DNA from: Merdivicinus sp050943495 | GTDB taxonomy: Bacteria > Bacillota > Clostridia > Oscillospirales > Ruminococcaceae | Assembly: GCA_050943495.1 (NCBI GenBank) | Contig: JBMNPH010000003.1 | Coordinates: 1 to 64,000, forward strand | Length of the DNA: 64,000 nt | Direction of reading: 5' to 3' | Shown: positions 24,297 to 37,703 of the stretch, in pieces | Layout of the letters: every line of letters starts with the position of its first letter | How positions within the stretch are numbered: position 1 is the first letter of the stretch | Made by a program: the position numbers and the translations under genes | The notes under the pieces: generated by a model | What the model was told of the DNA's origin: nothing | Databases searched by the model: none | The model's input: only the letters and a program-made list of their open reading frames with translations

Positions 24297-25496
24297 TTAT
24301 TCGTTGATCTTGGAAACAACACCGGAACCAACGGTACGGCCGCCTTCACGGATAGCGAAACGGAGGCCTTCCTCGATAGCGATAGGAGTAATCAGCTCAA
24401 CATCGAACTCGAGGTTATCACCGGGCATAGCCATCTCAGTGCCTTCGGGCAGAGTGATGATGCCGGTAACGTCAGTTGTACGGAAGTAGAACTGAGGACG
24501 GTAGTTGTTGAAGAAGGGTTTATGACGGCCGCCTTCTTCTTTCTTCAGGACGTATACAGAGCAATGGAATTTGGTATGAGGATGAATGGTGCCGGGTTTG
24601 CAGAGAACCTGGCCACGCTCGATGTCAGAACGCTGAACACCACGGAGCAGAGCACCGATGTTGTCACCAGCTTCAGCGAAATCGAGGAGCTTACGGAACA
24701 TTTCAACACCGGTAACGGTGGTTTTGCTGCTCTCGTCTTTCAGACCAACGATTTCAACTTCGTCGCCAACTTTAACAGTACCACGCTCAACACGGCCGGT
24801 AGCAACAGTACCACGACCAGTGATGGTGAATACGTCTTCAACAGGCATCAGGAAGGGCTTGTTGTCGTCACGCTCAGGAGTGGGGATCCAGCTGTCAACA
24901 GCATCCATCAATTCGAGGATCGGTTTGTAAGCAGGATCGTTGATGTCATCGGGAGCTTCCAGAGCAGCCAGTGCAGAACCACGGATGATAGGAGTATCAT
25001 CGCCCGGGAAGTCATACTCGTTCAGCAGTTCACGAATTTCCATCTCAACGAGGTCGAGGAGCTCTTCGTCGTCAACCTGGTCGCACTTGTTCATGAATAC
25101 AACGATATAAGGAACGCCTACCTGACGGGAGAGCAGGATGTGCTCACGAGTCTGGGGCATGGGGCCGTCTGCAGCAGAAACTACGAGGATAGCGCCGTCC
25201 ATCTGAGCAGCACCGGTGATCATGTTCTTAACATAGTCAGCATGGCCGGGGCAGTCAACATGAGCATAGTGACGGCTGTCGGTTTCATATTCAACGTGAG
25301 CAGTGCTGATTGTGATACCACGAGCTCTTTCTTCAGGAGCTTTGTCGATCATATCGTAAGCTTCGTATTTTGCTTTACCCTGCATAGCGAGGGTTTTGGT
25401 GATAGCAGCGGTCAAAGTAGTTTTGCCGTGGTCAACGTGTCCGATGGTACCAATATTCGCATGGGGTTTGGTACGTTCAAATTTCTGTTTTGCCAT
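24297..25496 (-). CDS. tuf: elongation factor Tu
   Basis: A 399-residue GTPase. G1 is GHVDHGKT (18-25), the switch I threonine lies in RGITIS, G3 is DCPGH, G4 is NKCD and G5 is GSALAA. Domains 2 and 3 follow and the protein ends VVSKINE. It delivers aminoacyl-tRNA to the ribosomal A site. It is the last gene of the str operon, 48 bases after fusA, and a strong terminator follows. Confidence 0.99.
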   Translation of the reverse strand: MAKQKFERTKPHANIGTIGHVDHGKTTLTAAITKTLAMQGKAKYEAYDMIDKAPEERARGITISTAHVEYETDSRHYAHVDCPGHADYVKNMITGAAQMDGAILVVSAADGPMPQTREHILLSRQVGVPYIVVFMNKCDQVDDEELLDLVEMEIRELLNEYDFPGDDTPIIRGSALAALEAPDDINDPAYKPILELMDAVDSWIPTPERDDNKPFLMPVEDVFTITGRGTVATGRVERGTVKVGDEVEIVGLKDESSKTTVTGVEMFRKLLDFAEAGDNIGALLRGVQRSDIERGQVLCKPGTIHPHTKFHCSVYVLKKEEGGRHKPFFNNYRPQFYFRTTDVTGIITLPEGTEMAMPGDNLEFDVELITPIAIEEGLRFAIREGGRTVGSGVVSKINE

Positions 25497-25544
25497 TTGG
25501 ATTTTCCTCCTTTAATTTTCAAGTTATTTGGGAAGCAAGCAGAA

Positions 25545-27626
25545 TTACGCCTGCTTTGCTCTCTTGGAGATGATATCTTCCGATACAGATTTCGGAACTT
25601 CAGTGTAATGACTGGGTTCCATTGTATACTGTCCACGGCCCTGAGTCTTAGAACGAAGGTCGGTTGCATAACCAAACATTTCAGACAGCGGAACCATCGC
25701 ACGGATCTCTTCAACACCATTTCTGGCTTCCATGCCCTGAATCTGGCCGCGGCGAGAGTTCAAGTCACCAATAACGTCGCCCATATACTGTTCCGGAACA
25801 ATTACGACAACTTTCATAATCGGTTCCAGAATGACAGGATTACCTTTCCGCAGAGCATCTTTCAATGCCATAGAACCAGCGATCTTAAAGGCCATTTCAG
25901 AGGAGTCAACCTCGTGATAAGAACCATCGTACAGTTCAACACGGATATCGACAACAGGGTAACCTGCCAATACACCAGACTGCATTGCGCCCTGGATACC
26001 AGCATCGACAGCGGGGATATATTCCTTCGGAATTGCACCACCGACAACCTTATTCTCGAATTCGTAACCTTTACCGGCTTCGTTCGGGTAAACACGGATC
26101 TTAACATGACCGTATTGACCTTTACCACCGGACTGACGAGCGTATTTATTTTCCACATCAACATCCTTACGGATGGTTTCGCGGTACGCAACCTGGGGTT
26201 TACCAACATTTGCTTCAACTTTAAACTCACGAAGCAGACGGTCTACGATAATTTCCAGATGGAGCTCGCCCATACCAGCAATAATGGTCTGGCCAGTTTC
26301 TTCATCGGTATAAGTCCGGAATGTGGGGTCTTCTTCTGCAAGTTTTGCAAGAGCAATACCCATTTTTTCCTGGCTAGCTTTGGTTTTGGGTTCAATTGCA
26401 ACACGGATAACAGGTTCCGGGAACTCCATAGATTCCAAAATAACTTCGTGTTTCGGATCACAGAGAGTATCACCAGTTGTTGTCTGTTTCAAACCAACTG
26501 CAGCTGCAATATCACCTGCATAACAAGTCTCGATATCCTGACGGTGATTTGCGTGCATCATCAGCATACGGCCCATTCTTTCAGATTTGCCCTTAGTCGC
26601 ATTGAGTACGGTAGCGCCCGCATCAACAGTACCAGAGTAAACACGGAAGAAGCAAAGCTTTCCGACAAAGGGGTCGGTTGCGATCTTAAATGCCAGAGCA
26701 GAGAAAGGTTCGCTATCGGAAGAATGGCGAACGGTTTCTTCACCGGTTTCCGGATCCACACCTTTAATCGGGGGAATATCAACCGGAGAGGGCATATAAT
26801 CCACAATTGCATCCAAAAGCTTCTGGACGCCTTTATTACGATAAGCAGTACCGCAGCAAACAGGAACCAAAGTATTGTCGATGGTTGCTGCACGCAAAGC
26901 TTTTTTCAATTCTTCAACGGTGAGAGTTTCCTCTTCCAGATATTTCTCCATCAGTTCGTCGCTGGTTTCCGCGATTGATTCCACCATTTCCGAACGATAC
27001 TGTTCCGCTTTTTCCTGCATATCAGCAGGAATATCGGTTACCGAAATATCATTACCGAGCTCATCGTTGTAAATGTAAGCCTTCATCTCCATCAAGTCGA
27101 TCAGACCTACGAAAGTATCTTCTGCACCAATAGGAAGCTGGATCGGAACCGGATGACATTTCAGCCGGTCACGCATCATATCGACAACATGGTAAAAGTC
27201 CGCACCCATGATATCCATCTTATTGATAAATGCCATACGGGGAACTTTGTAGTTGTTTGCCTGATGCCATACAGTTTCAGACTGAGGTTCAACGCCGCCT
27301 TTTGCACAGAAAACGGTAACAGATCCATCCAGGACACGGAGAGAACGCTCTACTTCTACAGTAAAGTCCACGTGACCAGGAGTATCAATGATATTGATAC
27401 GATGGCCTTTCCAGAAAGCGGTCGTAGCAGCAGAAGTAATCGTAATACCCCGTTCCTGCTCTTGCGCCATCCAGTCCATCGTCGCAGTACCCTCATGGGT
27501 ATCACCGATCTTGTGCGTTTTTCCGGTATAATACAGAACACGCTCAGTCGTAGTAGTTTTACCTGCGTCGATGTGAGCCATTATACCAATATTACGAGTC
27601 ATTTCGAGAGATACGTCTCTTGGCAT
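25545..27626 (-). CDS. fusA: elongation factor G
   Basis: A 693-residue translocase. G1 is AHIDAGKTTTTE (17-28), switch I RGITITSAAT, G3 DTPGHVDF and G4 NKMD. Domains II-V follow, with GMGELHLEI and the domain IV segment GGAIPKEYIPAVDAG clear. It moves tRNA and mRNA through the ribosome and, with RRF, recycles subunits. It lies between rpsG and tuf in the classic str operon order. A second EF-G-like gene is cut by the right edge of the window. Confidence 0.99.
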   Translation of the reverse strand: MPRDVSLEMTRNIGIMAHIDAGKTTTTERVLYYTGKTHKIGDTHEGTATMDWMAQEQERGITITSAATTAFWKGHRINIIDTPGHVDFTVEVERSLRVLDGSVTVFCAKGGVEPQSETVWHQANNYKVPRMAFINKMDIMGADFYHVVDMMRDRLKCHPVPIQLPIGAEDTFVGLIDLMEMKAYIYNDELGNDISVTDIPADMQEKAEQYRSEMVESIAETSDELMEKYLEEETLTVEELKKALRAATIDNTLVPVCCGTAYRNKGVQKLLDAIVDYMPSPVDIPPIKGVDPETGEETVRHSSDSEPFSALAFKIATDPFVGKLCFFRVYSGTVDAGATVLNATKGKSERMGRMLMMHANHRQDIETCYAGDIAAAVGLKQTTTGDTLCDPKHEVILESMEFPEPVIRVAIEPKTKASQEKMGIALAKLAEEDPTFRTYTDEETGQTIIAGMGELHLEIIVDRLLREFKVEANVGKPQVAYRETIRKDVDVENKYARQSGGKGQYGHVKIRVYPNEAGKGYEFENKVVGGAIPKEYIPAVDAGIQGAMQSGVLAGYPVVDIRVELYDGSYHEVDSSEMAFKIAGSMALKDALRKGNPVILEPIMKVVVIVPEQYMGDVIGDLNSRRGQIQGMEARNGVEEIRAMVPLSEMFGYATDLRSKTQGRGQYTMEPSHYTEVPKSVSEDIISKRAKQA

Positions 27627-27742
27627 AATATCCTCCTATTTGATATAAAATGCGGCCCTGCAAGCGGACCGCCCATCCCAATTTTCAAACAAAATCGGGC
27701 ACGGACACGCTGATGCATGCCCAAATTATGAGAATTGCCTCA

Positions 27743-28213
27743 TTACCATCTGTAATGAGCAAATGCTTTGTTGGCCTCTGCCATCTTGTGAGTATCCTCA
27801 CGTTTCTTGCAGGCGCCGCCGGTGTTATTCAGCGCGTCAAGGATTTCACCTGCGAGACGTTCCTTCATCGTTCTTTCCGAACGGTTTCTGGAATAAGCAG
27901 TCAACCATCTCAGACCCAAAGTCTGTCTGCGTTCCGGACGAACCTCCATCGGAACCTGGTAGGTTGCACCACCGACACGGCGGGATTTAACCTCGAGAAC
28001 GGGCATAATGTTTTCGAGAGCCTCCTGGAATGCTTCCAGAGCATCCTTGCCGGTCTTCTCATTTACGATTTCAAATGCACCGTAAACGATTTTCTGAGCA
28101 ACGCCCTTTTTGCCGTCATACATCACGTTGTTGATCAGACGGGTAACGAGCTTGGAATTGTACATAGGATCGGGCAAAACATCACGTTTTGCAATTTGAC
28201 CTCTTCTTGGCAC
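27743..28213 (-). CDS. rpsG: 30S ribosomal protein S7
   Basis: A 156-residue protein with the S7 signature VPRRGQIAKRDVLPDP at the N-terminus and ERTMKERLAGEILDA near residue 118, ending FAHYRW. It nucleates the 30S head and binds 16S rRNA. The start is a GTG at 28213 with GGAGG about eight bases upstream; the longer frame to 28231 would contain that ribosome binding site. Confidence 0.98.
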   Translation of the reverse strand: MPRRGQIAKRDVLPDPMYNSKLVTRLINNVMYDGKKGVAQKIVYGAFEIVNEKTGKDALEAFQEALENIMPVLEVKSRRVGGATYQVPMEVRPERRQTLGLRWLTAYSRNRSERTMKERLAGEILDALNNTGGACKKREDTHKMAEANKAFAHYRW

Positions 28214-28357
28214 TTTACTTCCCTCCTTCATAGAATGAATTCATCGGTACTCGAAAGTAAATACCCTCGTCAGCCCAATAGAAGCCTTTGCACAACGCGT
28301 GTTTGCATTATGAAAAAGCTGCCATCAGCCGAAAGGATTCCAGCAACTGCCGGAAGC

Positions 28358-28783
28358 TTACTTCTTCGCACCAGCTTTCGGACGCTTGGCACCGTATTTA
28401 GAACGGCCCTGCATTCTTCCGTTTACGCCCTGAGTATCCAGGGTACCGCGAATGATGTGGTAACGCACACCAGGCAGGTCTTTTACACGGCCGCCGCGGA
28501 TCAGTACAACGGAGTGTTCCTGCAGGTTGTGTCCGACGCCGGGGATATAAGCGGAAACTTCCATCCCGTTGCTGAGCCGGACTCTTGCGATTTTACGCAG
28601 CGCAGAGTTCGGTTTTTTCGGGGTCTGGGTTCTAACTGCAGTACAAACGCCACGTTTCTGAGGAGAACTCTGATCAGTCGGTTCCTTCTTCATGGAGTTA
28701 TAGCCGCGGTTCAGTGCGGGTGCAGTCGATTTAACCTCCTGCATTTCTCTGCCTTTTCTAACAAGCTGGTTAAAGGTTGGCAT
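28358..28783 (-). CDS. rpsL: 30S ribosomal protein S12
   Basis: A 141-residue protein, first gene of the str operon: MPTFNQLVRKGR start, then CTAVRTQTPKKPNSALRKIARVRL with the conserved lysine of the TPKKPNSA segment (a streptomycin-resistance position), and HNLQEHSVVLIRGGRVKDLPGVRYHIIRG. It contacts the decoding centre. At 141 residues it carries a ~15-residue insertion near positions 20-35 relative to the 124-residue E. coli protein, as in many Firmicutes. A 144-base spacer separates it from rpsG. Confidence 0.98.
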   Translation of the reverse strand: MPTFNQLVRKGREMQEVKSTAPALNRGYNSMKKEPTDQSSPQKRGVCTAVRTQTPKKPNSALRKIARVRLSNGMEVSAYIPGVGHNLQEHSVVLIRGGRVKDLPGVRYHIIRGTLDTQGVNGRMQGRSKYGAKRPKAGAKK

Positions 28784-28849
28784 ATGGCACCTCCTTACTT
28801 ATATTTTGGATGCCTCCGGTGGAAATATTCACACCTAGCATACTTGTTT

Positions 28850-28878
28850 ATTGTACCATGAAAACAAAAGCTTGTCAA
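28850..28878 (-). promoter_or_regulatory. promoter of the str operon
   Basis: On the minus strand TTGACA (28873-28878) and TACAAT (28850-28855) are exactly 17 bp apart. Transcription would start near 28844, about 60 bases before rpsL. The rpoC terminator is just upstream, so rpoBC and rpsL-tuf are separate units. Confidence 0.88.
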
Positions 28879-28890
28879 CAGATCCAATCA

Positions 28891-28920
28891 AAAAACAGAG
28901 ACGAATCCGCCTCTGTTTTT
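28891..28920 (-). terminator. terminator of rpoBC
   Basis: AAAAACAGAG and CTCTGTTTTT flank a 10-base loop, with T-runs in both directions. It lies 24 bases past the rpoC stop. Confidence 0.88.
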
Positions 28921-28943
28921 CAACTGGTTTCTGGTAATTTTGA

Positions 28944-32468
<3,525 letters not shown>

Positions 32469-32486
32469 TTGCTACCCCTTCTTCCA

Positions 32487-35400
32487 TTAAAAATCTTCGT
32501 CCATATCACCGCTGTCGAGCGCGAAATCCATGCCCTCGTCAGCATCCTCAAAATCCTCATCCATGTCGGCATCGCTGAAATCATCGGAGTCATCGGAATC
32601 TTCGTCATCATCCATGGGGGCATCGCCGTCATCAACGTACTGGTTGAGTTCATCGTAATCGGATTCCTCTGCACTGCGGAAGCTGATATCTTCATCATCC
32701 TCAAAGGTCTGCTTGAGGTCGATCTCCTGATTGTCGCGGTCAAGCACTTTGACATCCAGACCGAGTGACTGCAGTTCCTTAATGAGAACCTTGAAGGATT
32801 CCGGTGTACCAGACTGCGGCACATTGTGGCCCTTGACGATTGCTTCGTAAGTCTTAACACGGCCGACCACGTCGTCCGACTTGACTGTCAGGATTTCCTG
32901 CAGAGTGTAGGCTGCGCCGTAAGCCTCCAACGCCCAAACCTCCATCTCACCGAAACGCTGACCGCCGAACTGCGCTTTACCACCCAAAGGCTGCTGGGTA
33001 ACCAAGCTGTACGGACCGGTAGAACGAGCATGAATCTTATCATCAACCAGATGGTGCAGTTTCAGGAAGTACATAATACCAACGGTTACACGGTTATCAA
33101 ACGGTTCGCCGGTACGTCCGTCATACAGAACGGTCTTACCGTCTTCCGCAAGTCCCGCCTCTTTCAGGCAGGCACGAATGTCTTCCTCATGCGCGCCGTC
33201 GAATACCGGAGTCATGATCTTCCAGCCGAGCGCCTTCGCGGCATAGCCGAGGTGCACTTCCAGAACCTGACCGATGTTCATACGAGACGGTACGCCCAAG
33301 GGGTTCAGCACGATATCCAACGGAGTTCCGTCGGGCAGGAAGGGCATATCCTCCTGCGGCAGAATGCGGGAAACAACACCCTTGTTTCCGTGACGACCTG
33401 CCATCTTGTCACCGACCGAAATCTTACGTTTCTGCGCAATGTAGCAGCGGACAACGGTATTGACGCCGGCAGCCAGCTCATCACAGTTTTCACGGGTAAA
33501 GACTTTGACGTCTACGATGATACCATATTCACCATGGGGAACACGCAGCGAAGTGTCGCGCACTTCTCTTGCCTTTTCGCCGAAGATCGCGCGGAGCAAG
33601 CGTTCCTCAGCAGTCAGCTCAGTCTCACCCTTCGGAGAAACCTTACCGACCAGAATATCGCCCGAACGGACTTCTGCACCGATGCGGATAATACCGCGCT
33701 CGTCCAGATCCTTGAGGGCATCTTCGCCGACGTTGGGAATATCACGGGTAATTTCTTCCGGCCCGAGCTTGGTGTCACGGGTTTCGGTTTCATACTCTTC
33801 AATATGAATCGAGGTGTAAACGTCCTCGCGAACGATTTTTTCATTTAGCAGAACGGCGTCCTCGTAGTTATAACCTTCCCAGGTAGTAAAACCGATCAAT
33901 GCATTCTTACCGAGAGCAATTTCACCCTGATCGGTAGCAGGACCGTCGGCAATGACCTGACCTTTGGTCACGCGCTCGCCGGCACTGACGATCGGACGCT
34001 GGTTGATACAGGTACCCTGGTTGGAACGCATGAATTTGATGATCGGATAACGGTGAAGTTCACCCTCATCATCGCGGATGGTAACTTCACGGGCATCGAC
34101 TGTCTCGACAACGCCATCCTGTTTTGCCAGGACACAGACGCCAGAGTCAACCGCTGCCTTGTATTCAATACCGGTACCGACAATTGGAGAATCTGTTACG
34201 AGCAGCGGAACCGCCTGACGCTGCATGTTTGCACCCATCAAAGCACGGTTTGCGTCGTCGTTTTCCAGGAAGGGGATCATCGCAGTTGCGACAGAAACCA
34301 TCATTCTGGGCGAAACGTCCATATAGTCAACGCGCTTGCTGTCAACTTCAAGGATCTGGTCGCGGTAACGGCCGCTGACACGAGGGTTAGCAAAGTGGTT
34401 GTCCTCGGTAAGGGGAGCATTTGCCTGCGCAACGACAAACTCATCTTCCAGATCTGCCGTCATATAGTCCACTTCATCCAGGACCTTACCGGTTTCCTTG
34501 TCGACTCGACGATAAGGCGCCTCGATAAAGCCATACTCATTGATCCGCGCAAAGGTTGCCAGATAGGAAATCAGACCGATGTTCGGACCTTCAGGGGTCT
34601 CAATCGGGCACATGCGTCCGTAGTGCGAGTAATGTACGTCACGAACTTCGAACGAAGCACGGTCACGCGACAGACCTCCGGGACCCAGAGCGGACAGACG
34701 ACGTTTATGAGTCAATTCTGCCAGCGGGTTTGTCTGGTCCATGAACTGAGACAGCGGAGACGAACCGAAGAATTCCTTGATCGCCGCCACAACCGGACGG
34801 ATATTGATCAAAGCCTGGGGAGTTACGGCACCGTTCTCCTGTGCCTGCAGGGTCATACGTTCGCGGATAACACGTTCCATACGGGAAAAGCCAATGCGGA
34901 ACTGATTCTGCAGCAGTTCACCAACCGGACGGATACGACGATTGCCAAGGTGGTCGATGTCGTCCACCGTACCGATGCCGTATGCCAGACAGTTGATATA
35001 GTTAATAGTCGCGATAATATCATCTTTAATGATATGTTTCGGGATCAAGCGGTTCATATTCATTTTCACCAGCTCAATCCGGATATCATTGTCTTCCGTT
35101 TCTTCAAGCAGTTCTTTCAGAACTTTGAAACGGACTTTTTCATTGATTTCAAGATCGGAATTGGACAGATCGATATAGTCTGCCAGATCGACCATACCGT
35201 TGGAAATGACCTTGATGTCTTTCTGCTCGGTACGGATATAAACGGTATCCACACCGGCACGTTCGATCATCTTTGCCTTTTCGCGGGTCAGGACTTCATT
35301 TTCTTCCGCAATAACCTCACCGGTCAACTCATTGACAACCGGCTGTGCAAGGGTATGACCTGCAATCCGGACGCCCATCGCCAGTTTCTTATTGTATTTG

Positions 35401-36290
35401 TAGCGGCCGACCTTGGAAAGATCGTAGCGGCGCTCATCAAAGAGCAGCGGAACCAGATGTTTGATTGCAGACTCCTGTGTGGGCGGCTCACCGGGACGCA
35501 GTTTGCGGTAAACTTCCAGCAGCGCTTCATCACCGTTCTTGGTGGTATCCTTGCCCTGAAGAGTGGCAACAATGGTGTCGCTGTCGCCGAAAATATCGAG
35601 AACATCGGCATCGGTACCCTCATTGTCAGTCAAAGCGCATTTGAAGTTTTCCGAAATCTGTTCCGGAGTCACATCATCCCGCACGCGGAGCAGCGCACGG
35701 ATAAAGACGGTAATCGGAATTTTGCGGTTTTTATCGATTCGGACATAGAAAATATCGCTGGAATCTGTCCCATATTCGAGCCATGCACCGCGGTTCGGGA
35801 TTACTGTCGATTTAAAAAGCTTCTTACCGGTTTTATCGAAGGCATCATCATAATACACGCCGGGCGAACGGACCAGCTGCGATACAATGACACGCTCGGC
35901 ACCATTGATAATAAAGGTACCGCTGTCGGTCATCAGCGGGAAATTTCCCATAAAAATCTCCTGCTCATTGACTTCGCCCGTCTCCTTGTTGAGAAGGCGC
36001 GCCCGCACGTGGAGAGGGGCGTCATAGGTCACGTCACGCACCTTGCATTCTGTCACCGAGTATTTTGGGGTTTCCTCCAGACGGTAATCGACAAAATCCA
36101 GAACCAGATTGCCGGTATAGTCAGTAATTGCGGAAATATCGCTGAAGACTTCCTTCAATCCCTGATTCAAAAACCATTTGTAGGAATTTACCTGCACTTC
36201 AATCAGGTTGGGCATTTCCAACACTTCACCAATGCGGGCAAAGCTCATACGGGTGTTCTTTCCGAGCTGCACAGGCTTGACATTCACCAT
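32487..36290 (-). CDS. rpoB: DNA-directed RNA polymerase subunit beta, with long acidic C-terminal tail
   Basis: A 1267-residue subunit. The rifampicin-binding region FFGSSPLSQFMDQTNPLAEL (~495-515) reads as wild type, followed by HKRRLSALGPGG. The C-terminal RpoC-contacting segment QRFGEMEVWALEAYGAA is present. After the normal end (EIDLKQTFEDD) the protein continues for ~70 residues almost entirely made of D, E, S and M. The start is ATG at 36290; GGAG lies upstream at a slightly long distance. rpoB is not preceded by rplJ-rplL here: an AraC gene and galK lie upstream, and rpoB has its own tandem promoters. Confidence 0.99.
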   Translation of the reverse strand: MVNVKPVQLGKNTRMSFARIGEVLEMPNLIEVQVNSYKWFLNQGLKEVFSDISAITDYTGNLVLDFVDYRLEETPKYSVTECKVRDVTYDAPLHVRARLLNKETGEVNEQEIFMGNFPLMTDSGTFIINGAERVIVSQLVRSPGVYYDDAFDKTGKKLFKSTVIPNRGAWLEYGTDSSDIFYVRIDKNRKIPITVFIRALLRVRDDVTPEQISENFKCALTDNEGTDADVLDIFGDSDTIVATLQGKDTTKNGDEALLEVYRKLRPGEPPTQESAIKHLVPLLFDERRYDLSKVGRYKYNKKLAMGVRIAGHTLAQPVVNELTGEVIAEENEVLTREKAKMIERAGVDTVYIRTEQKDIKVISNGMVDLADYIDLSNSDLEINEKVRFKVLKELLEETEDNDIRIELVKMNMNRLIPKHIIKDDIIATINYINCLAYGIGTVDDIDHLGNRRIRPVGELLQNQFRIGFSRMERVIRERMTLQAQENGAVTPQALINIRPVVAAIKEFFGSSPLSQFMDQTNPLAELTHKRRLSALGPGGLSRDRASFEVRDVHYSHYGRMCPIETPEGPNIGLISYLATFARINEYGFIEAPYRRVDKETGKVLDEVDYMTADLEDEFVVAQANAPLTEDNHFANPRVSGRYRDQILEVDSKRVDYMDVSPRMMVSVATAMIPFLENDDANRALMGANMQRQAVPLLVTDSPIVGTGIEYKAAVDSGVCVLAKQDGVVETVDAREVTIRDDEGELHRYPIIKFMRSNQGTCINQRPIVSAGERVTKGQVIADGPATDQGEIALGKNALIGFTTWEGYNYEDAVLLNEKIVREDVYTSIHIEEYETETRDTKLGPEEITRDIPNVGEDALKDLDERGIIRIGAEVRSGDILVGKVSPKGETELTAEERLLRAIFGEKAREVRDTSLRVPHGEYGIIVDVKVFTRENCDELAAGVNTVVRCYIAQKRKISVGDKMAGRHGNKGVVSRILPQEDMPFLPDGTPLDIVLNPLGVPSRMNIGQVLEVHLGYAAKALGWKIMTPVFDGAHEEDIRACLKEAGLAEDGKTVLYDGRTGEPFDNRVTVGIMYFLKLHHLVDDKIHARSTGPYSLVTQQPLGGKAQFGGQRFGEMEVWALEAYGAAYTLQEILTVKSDDVVGRVKTYEAIVKGHNVPQSGTPESFKVLIKELQSLGLDVKVLDRDNQEIDLKQTFEDDEDISFRSAEESDYDELNQYVDDGDAPMDDDEDSDDSDDFSDADMDEDFEDADEGMDFALDSGDMDEDF

Positions 36291-36454
36291 AGGCTTTCAT
36301 CACTCCATTCATCTATTTCGAGAACGCAAAACACAAGTTTTCACTTTCCCCGGCGGCGCAGCGTCATGAAATCCGGTACACGCTGACAAACCGCTTGCCG
36401 CAAAAAGCAAAAACCTGTTTTCTGCTCTACGTTCCCCTCCACATCTTTGTGCAA

Positions 36455-36605
36455 AGAATACAAATAGTCCTGCAAAAGTCAATTGATTTTTTGCACAAAT
36501 CGACAGATACAAATTGTATCAAAATCCACAGCAACCTGAACATAGGGCGTAAAATTCCATTTTGATACATTATATCATTATACACCACCAAAATCATTCT
36601 GTCAA
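36455..36605 (-). promoter_or_regulatory. tandem promoters and leader of rpoBC
   Basis: P1 on the minus strand is TTGACA (36600-36605), 17 bp, TATAAT (36577-36582): a near-consensus promoter. P2 is TTGACT (36477-36482), 16 bp, TATTCT (36455-36460). The leader is ~280 bases from P1 and ~160 bases from P2. I see no gene in the 395 bases between rpoB and the AraC gene. A weak GC-poor hairpin followed by TTTTTGC lies near 36395-36425. Confidence 0.75.
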
Positions 36606-36685
36606 CGAAATTTTAAAAGTTTTCGCGCAAATTCGAGGCGAAAAAAAGATGTATTTTACAAAAATTTTTGGCACTTTTTTCCCAG

Positions 36686-37531
36686 CTATACATTTTCAGA
36701 TTTCTTTTCCAGGAATTTGCGAGCATATTCGCGGGGCGATAGGCCTTGAATGCGGTGAAAAATCCTGGAAAAATAGAGCGGATCCCGAAAGCCGCAGGAA
36801 GCAGCAACTTCACCAATGGAGAGAGATGTTGATCGAAGTAAAGCTGCGGCTTCATGAATACGATAACGGATCAGGAATTGGGCAGGCGCAATCCCAAGTT
36901 CTGCGGAAAACACGCGGTACAAATGGCTTTCACTGATTCCGGTAAAATCCGCGACATCTCCAATGCTGATATCCCGGCTGAAATTACGGCTAATAAAGCC
37001 CGCCGCCTTGTCAACATATTGCTTCGCGGTTGTCGCACGCCCAATCGGAGCCTGTTCCATCAGTTCTCCGAGAAAAAGATACAGCCGCCCCAACATTCGG
37101 GATTCATGGGCCGGTGTACTTCCTCTGGCATTATAAATATCCAGGAGGCGTCGTCGGATCTGTTCCCCGTTTCGAGGACGGTAAATGCGGGCACCGCCGG
37201 CAAAGGGAGTGGCGTGAATCAGGCGATGTGCCTCTGTGCCGTTGAATCCCACCCACCAATAAACCCAGGGTTCCGTTTGGTCTGCCGTATAAGTCACTAC
37301 TTCACCCGGGCGGATCAAAAACAGGCAGCCGGGTTCAATTTCATAAATTCCATCCGCAACTGTCAGCTGTCCCCTGCCTTCGGTGACAAAATGGAAGAGG
37401 TAATGATCACGGGTTGCGGGACCCCAGGTATATCCCGCTTCGCAATGCTGATAGCCGGTGTTATACACGTTCAGAGACAGGTTTTCCTTTGCTGTCAGTT
37501 TATAGGAATACTTAAAAAAATCCTGATCCAT
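36686..37531 (-). CDS. AraC-family transcriptional regulator, divergent from galK
   Basis: A 281-residue regulator. The N-terminal cupin (residues ~15-125: HYLFHFVTEGRGQLTV, then GCLFLIRPGEVVTYTAD) is a sugar-sensing AraC-type pocket. The C-terminal double HTH (~185-281: DISIGDVADFTGISESHLYRVF and LSIGEVAASCGFRDPLYFSRIF) is complete and ends SPREYARKF. GGGAGAGG precedes the start at 37531; the in-frame ATG at 37594 has no such site. It shares an intergenic region with galK, so it may control galactose genes, although AraC targets often lie elsewhere. Confidence 0.88.
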   Translation of the reverse strand: MDQDFFKYSYKLTAKENLSLNVYNTGYQHCEAGYTWGPATRDHYLFHFVTEGRGQLTVADGIYEIEPGCLFLIRPGEVVTYTADQTEPWVYWWVGFNGTEAHRLIHATPFAGGARIYRPRNGEQIRRRLLDIYNARGSTPAHESRMLGRLYLFLGELMEQAPIGRATTAKQYVDKAAGFISRNFSRDISIGDVADFTGISESHLYRVFSAELGIAPAQFLIRYRIHEAAALLRSTSLSIGEVAASCGFRDPLYFSRIFHRIQGLSPREYARKFLEKKSENV

Positions 37532-37625
37532 TCTGCCTCTCCCTTCTGCAAAATTCTTTACTTTTATTGTAGCGCAAAATCCTTGAAAATGCAAGATAAA
37601 TCCATATTTCCGATATTCTAGCCTG

Positions 37626-37654
37626 TTGCGAAAATGAGCAGATTGCGGTATGAT
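37626..37654 (+). promoter_or_regulatory. galKT promoter
   Basis: TTGCGA (37626-37631) and TATGAT (37649-37654) are 17 bp apart. The start site would be near 37661, ~43 bases before galK. The 172 bases between the AraC gene and galK should also hold any AraC operator. Confidence 0.7.
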
Positions 37655-37703
37655 AAAAATATATGAAATTCACCATTTTTAGAAAAAGCCGGGGGGTTTA
37701 AAT

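Noticed and set aside
24522..26978. An 818-codon open frame on the plus strand opposite tuf and fusA
   Set aside because: It is antisense to two highly conserved genes, has no recognisable domains and mirrors their strong codon bias.
34053..36386. A 777-codon open frame on the plus strand opposite rpoB (and a similar one opposite rpoC at 29598-31514)
   Set aside because: Same reason: long antisense frames are a by-product of codon bias in rpoB and rpoC; no ribosome binding site or family resemblance.
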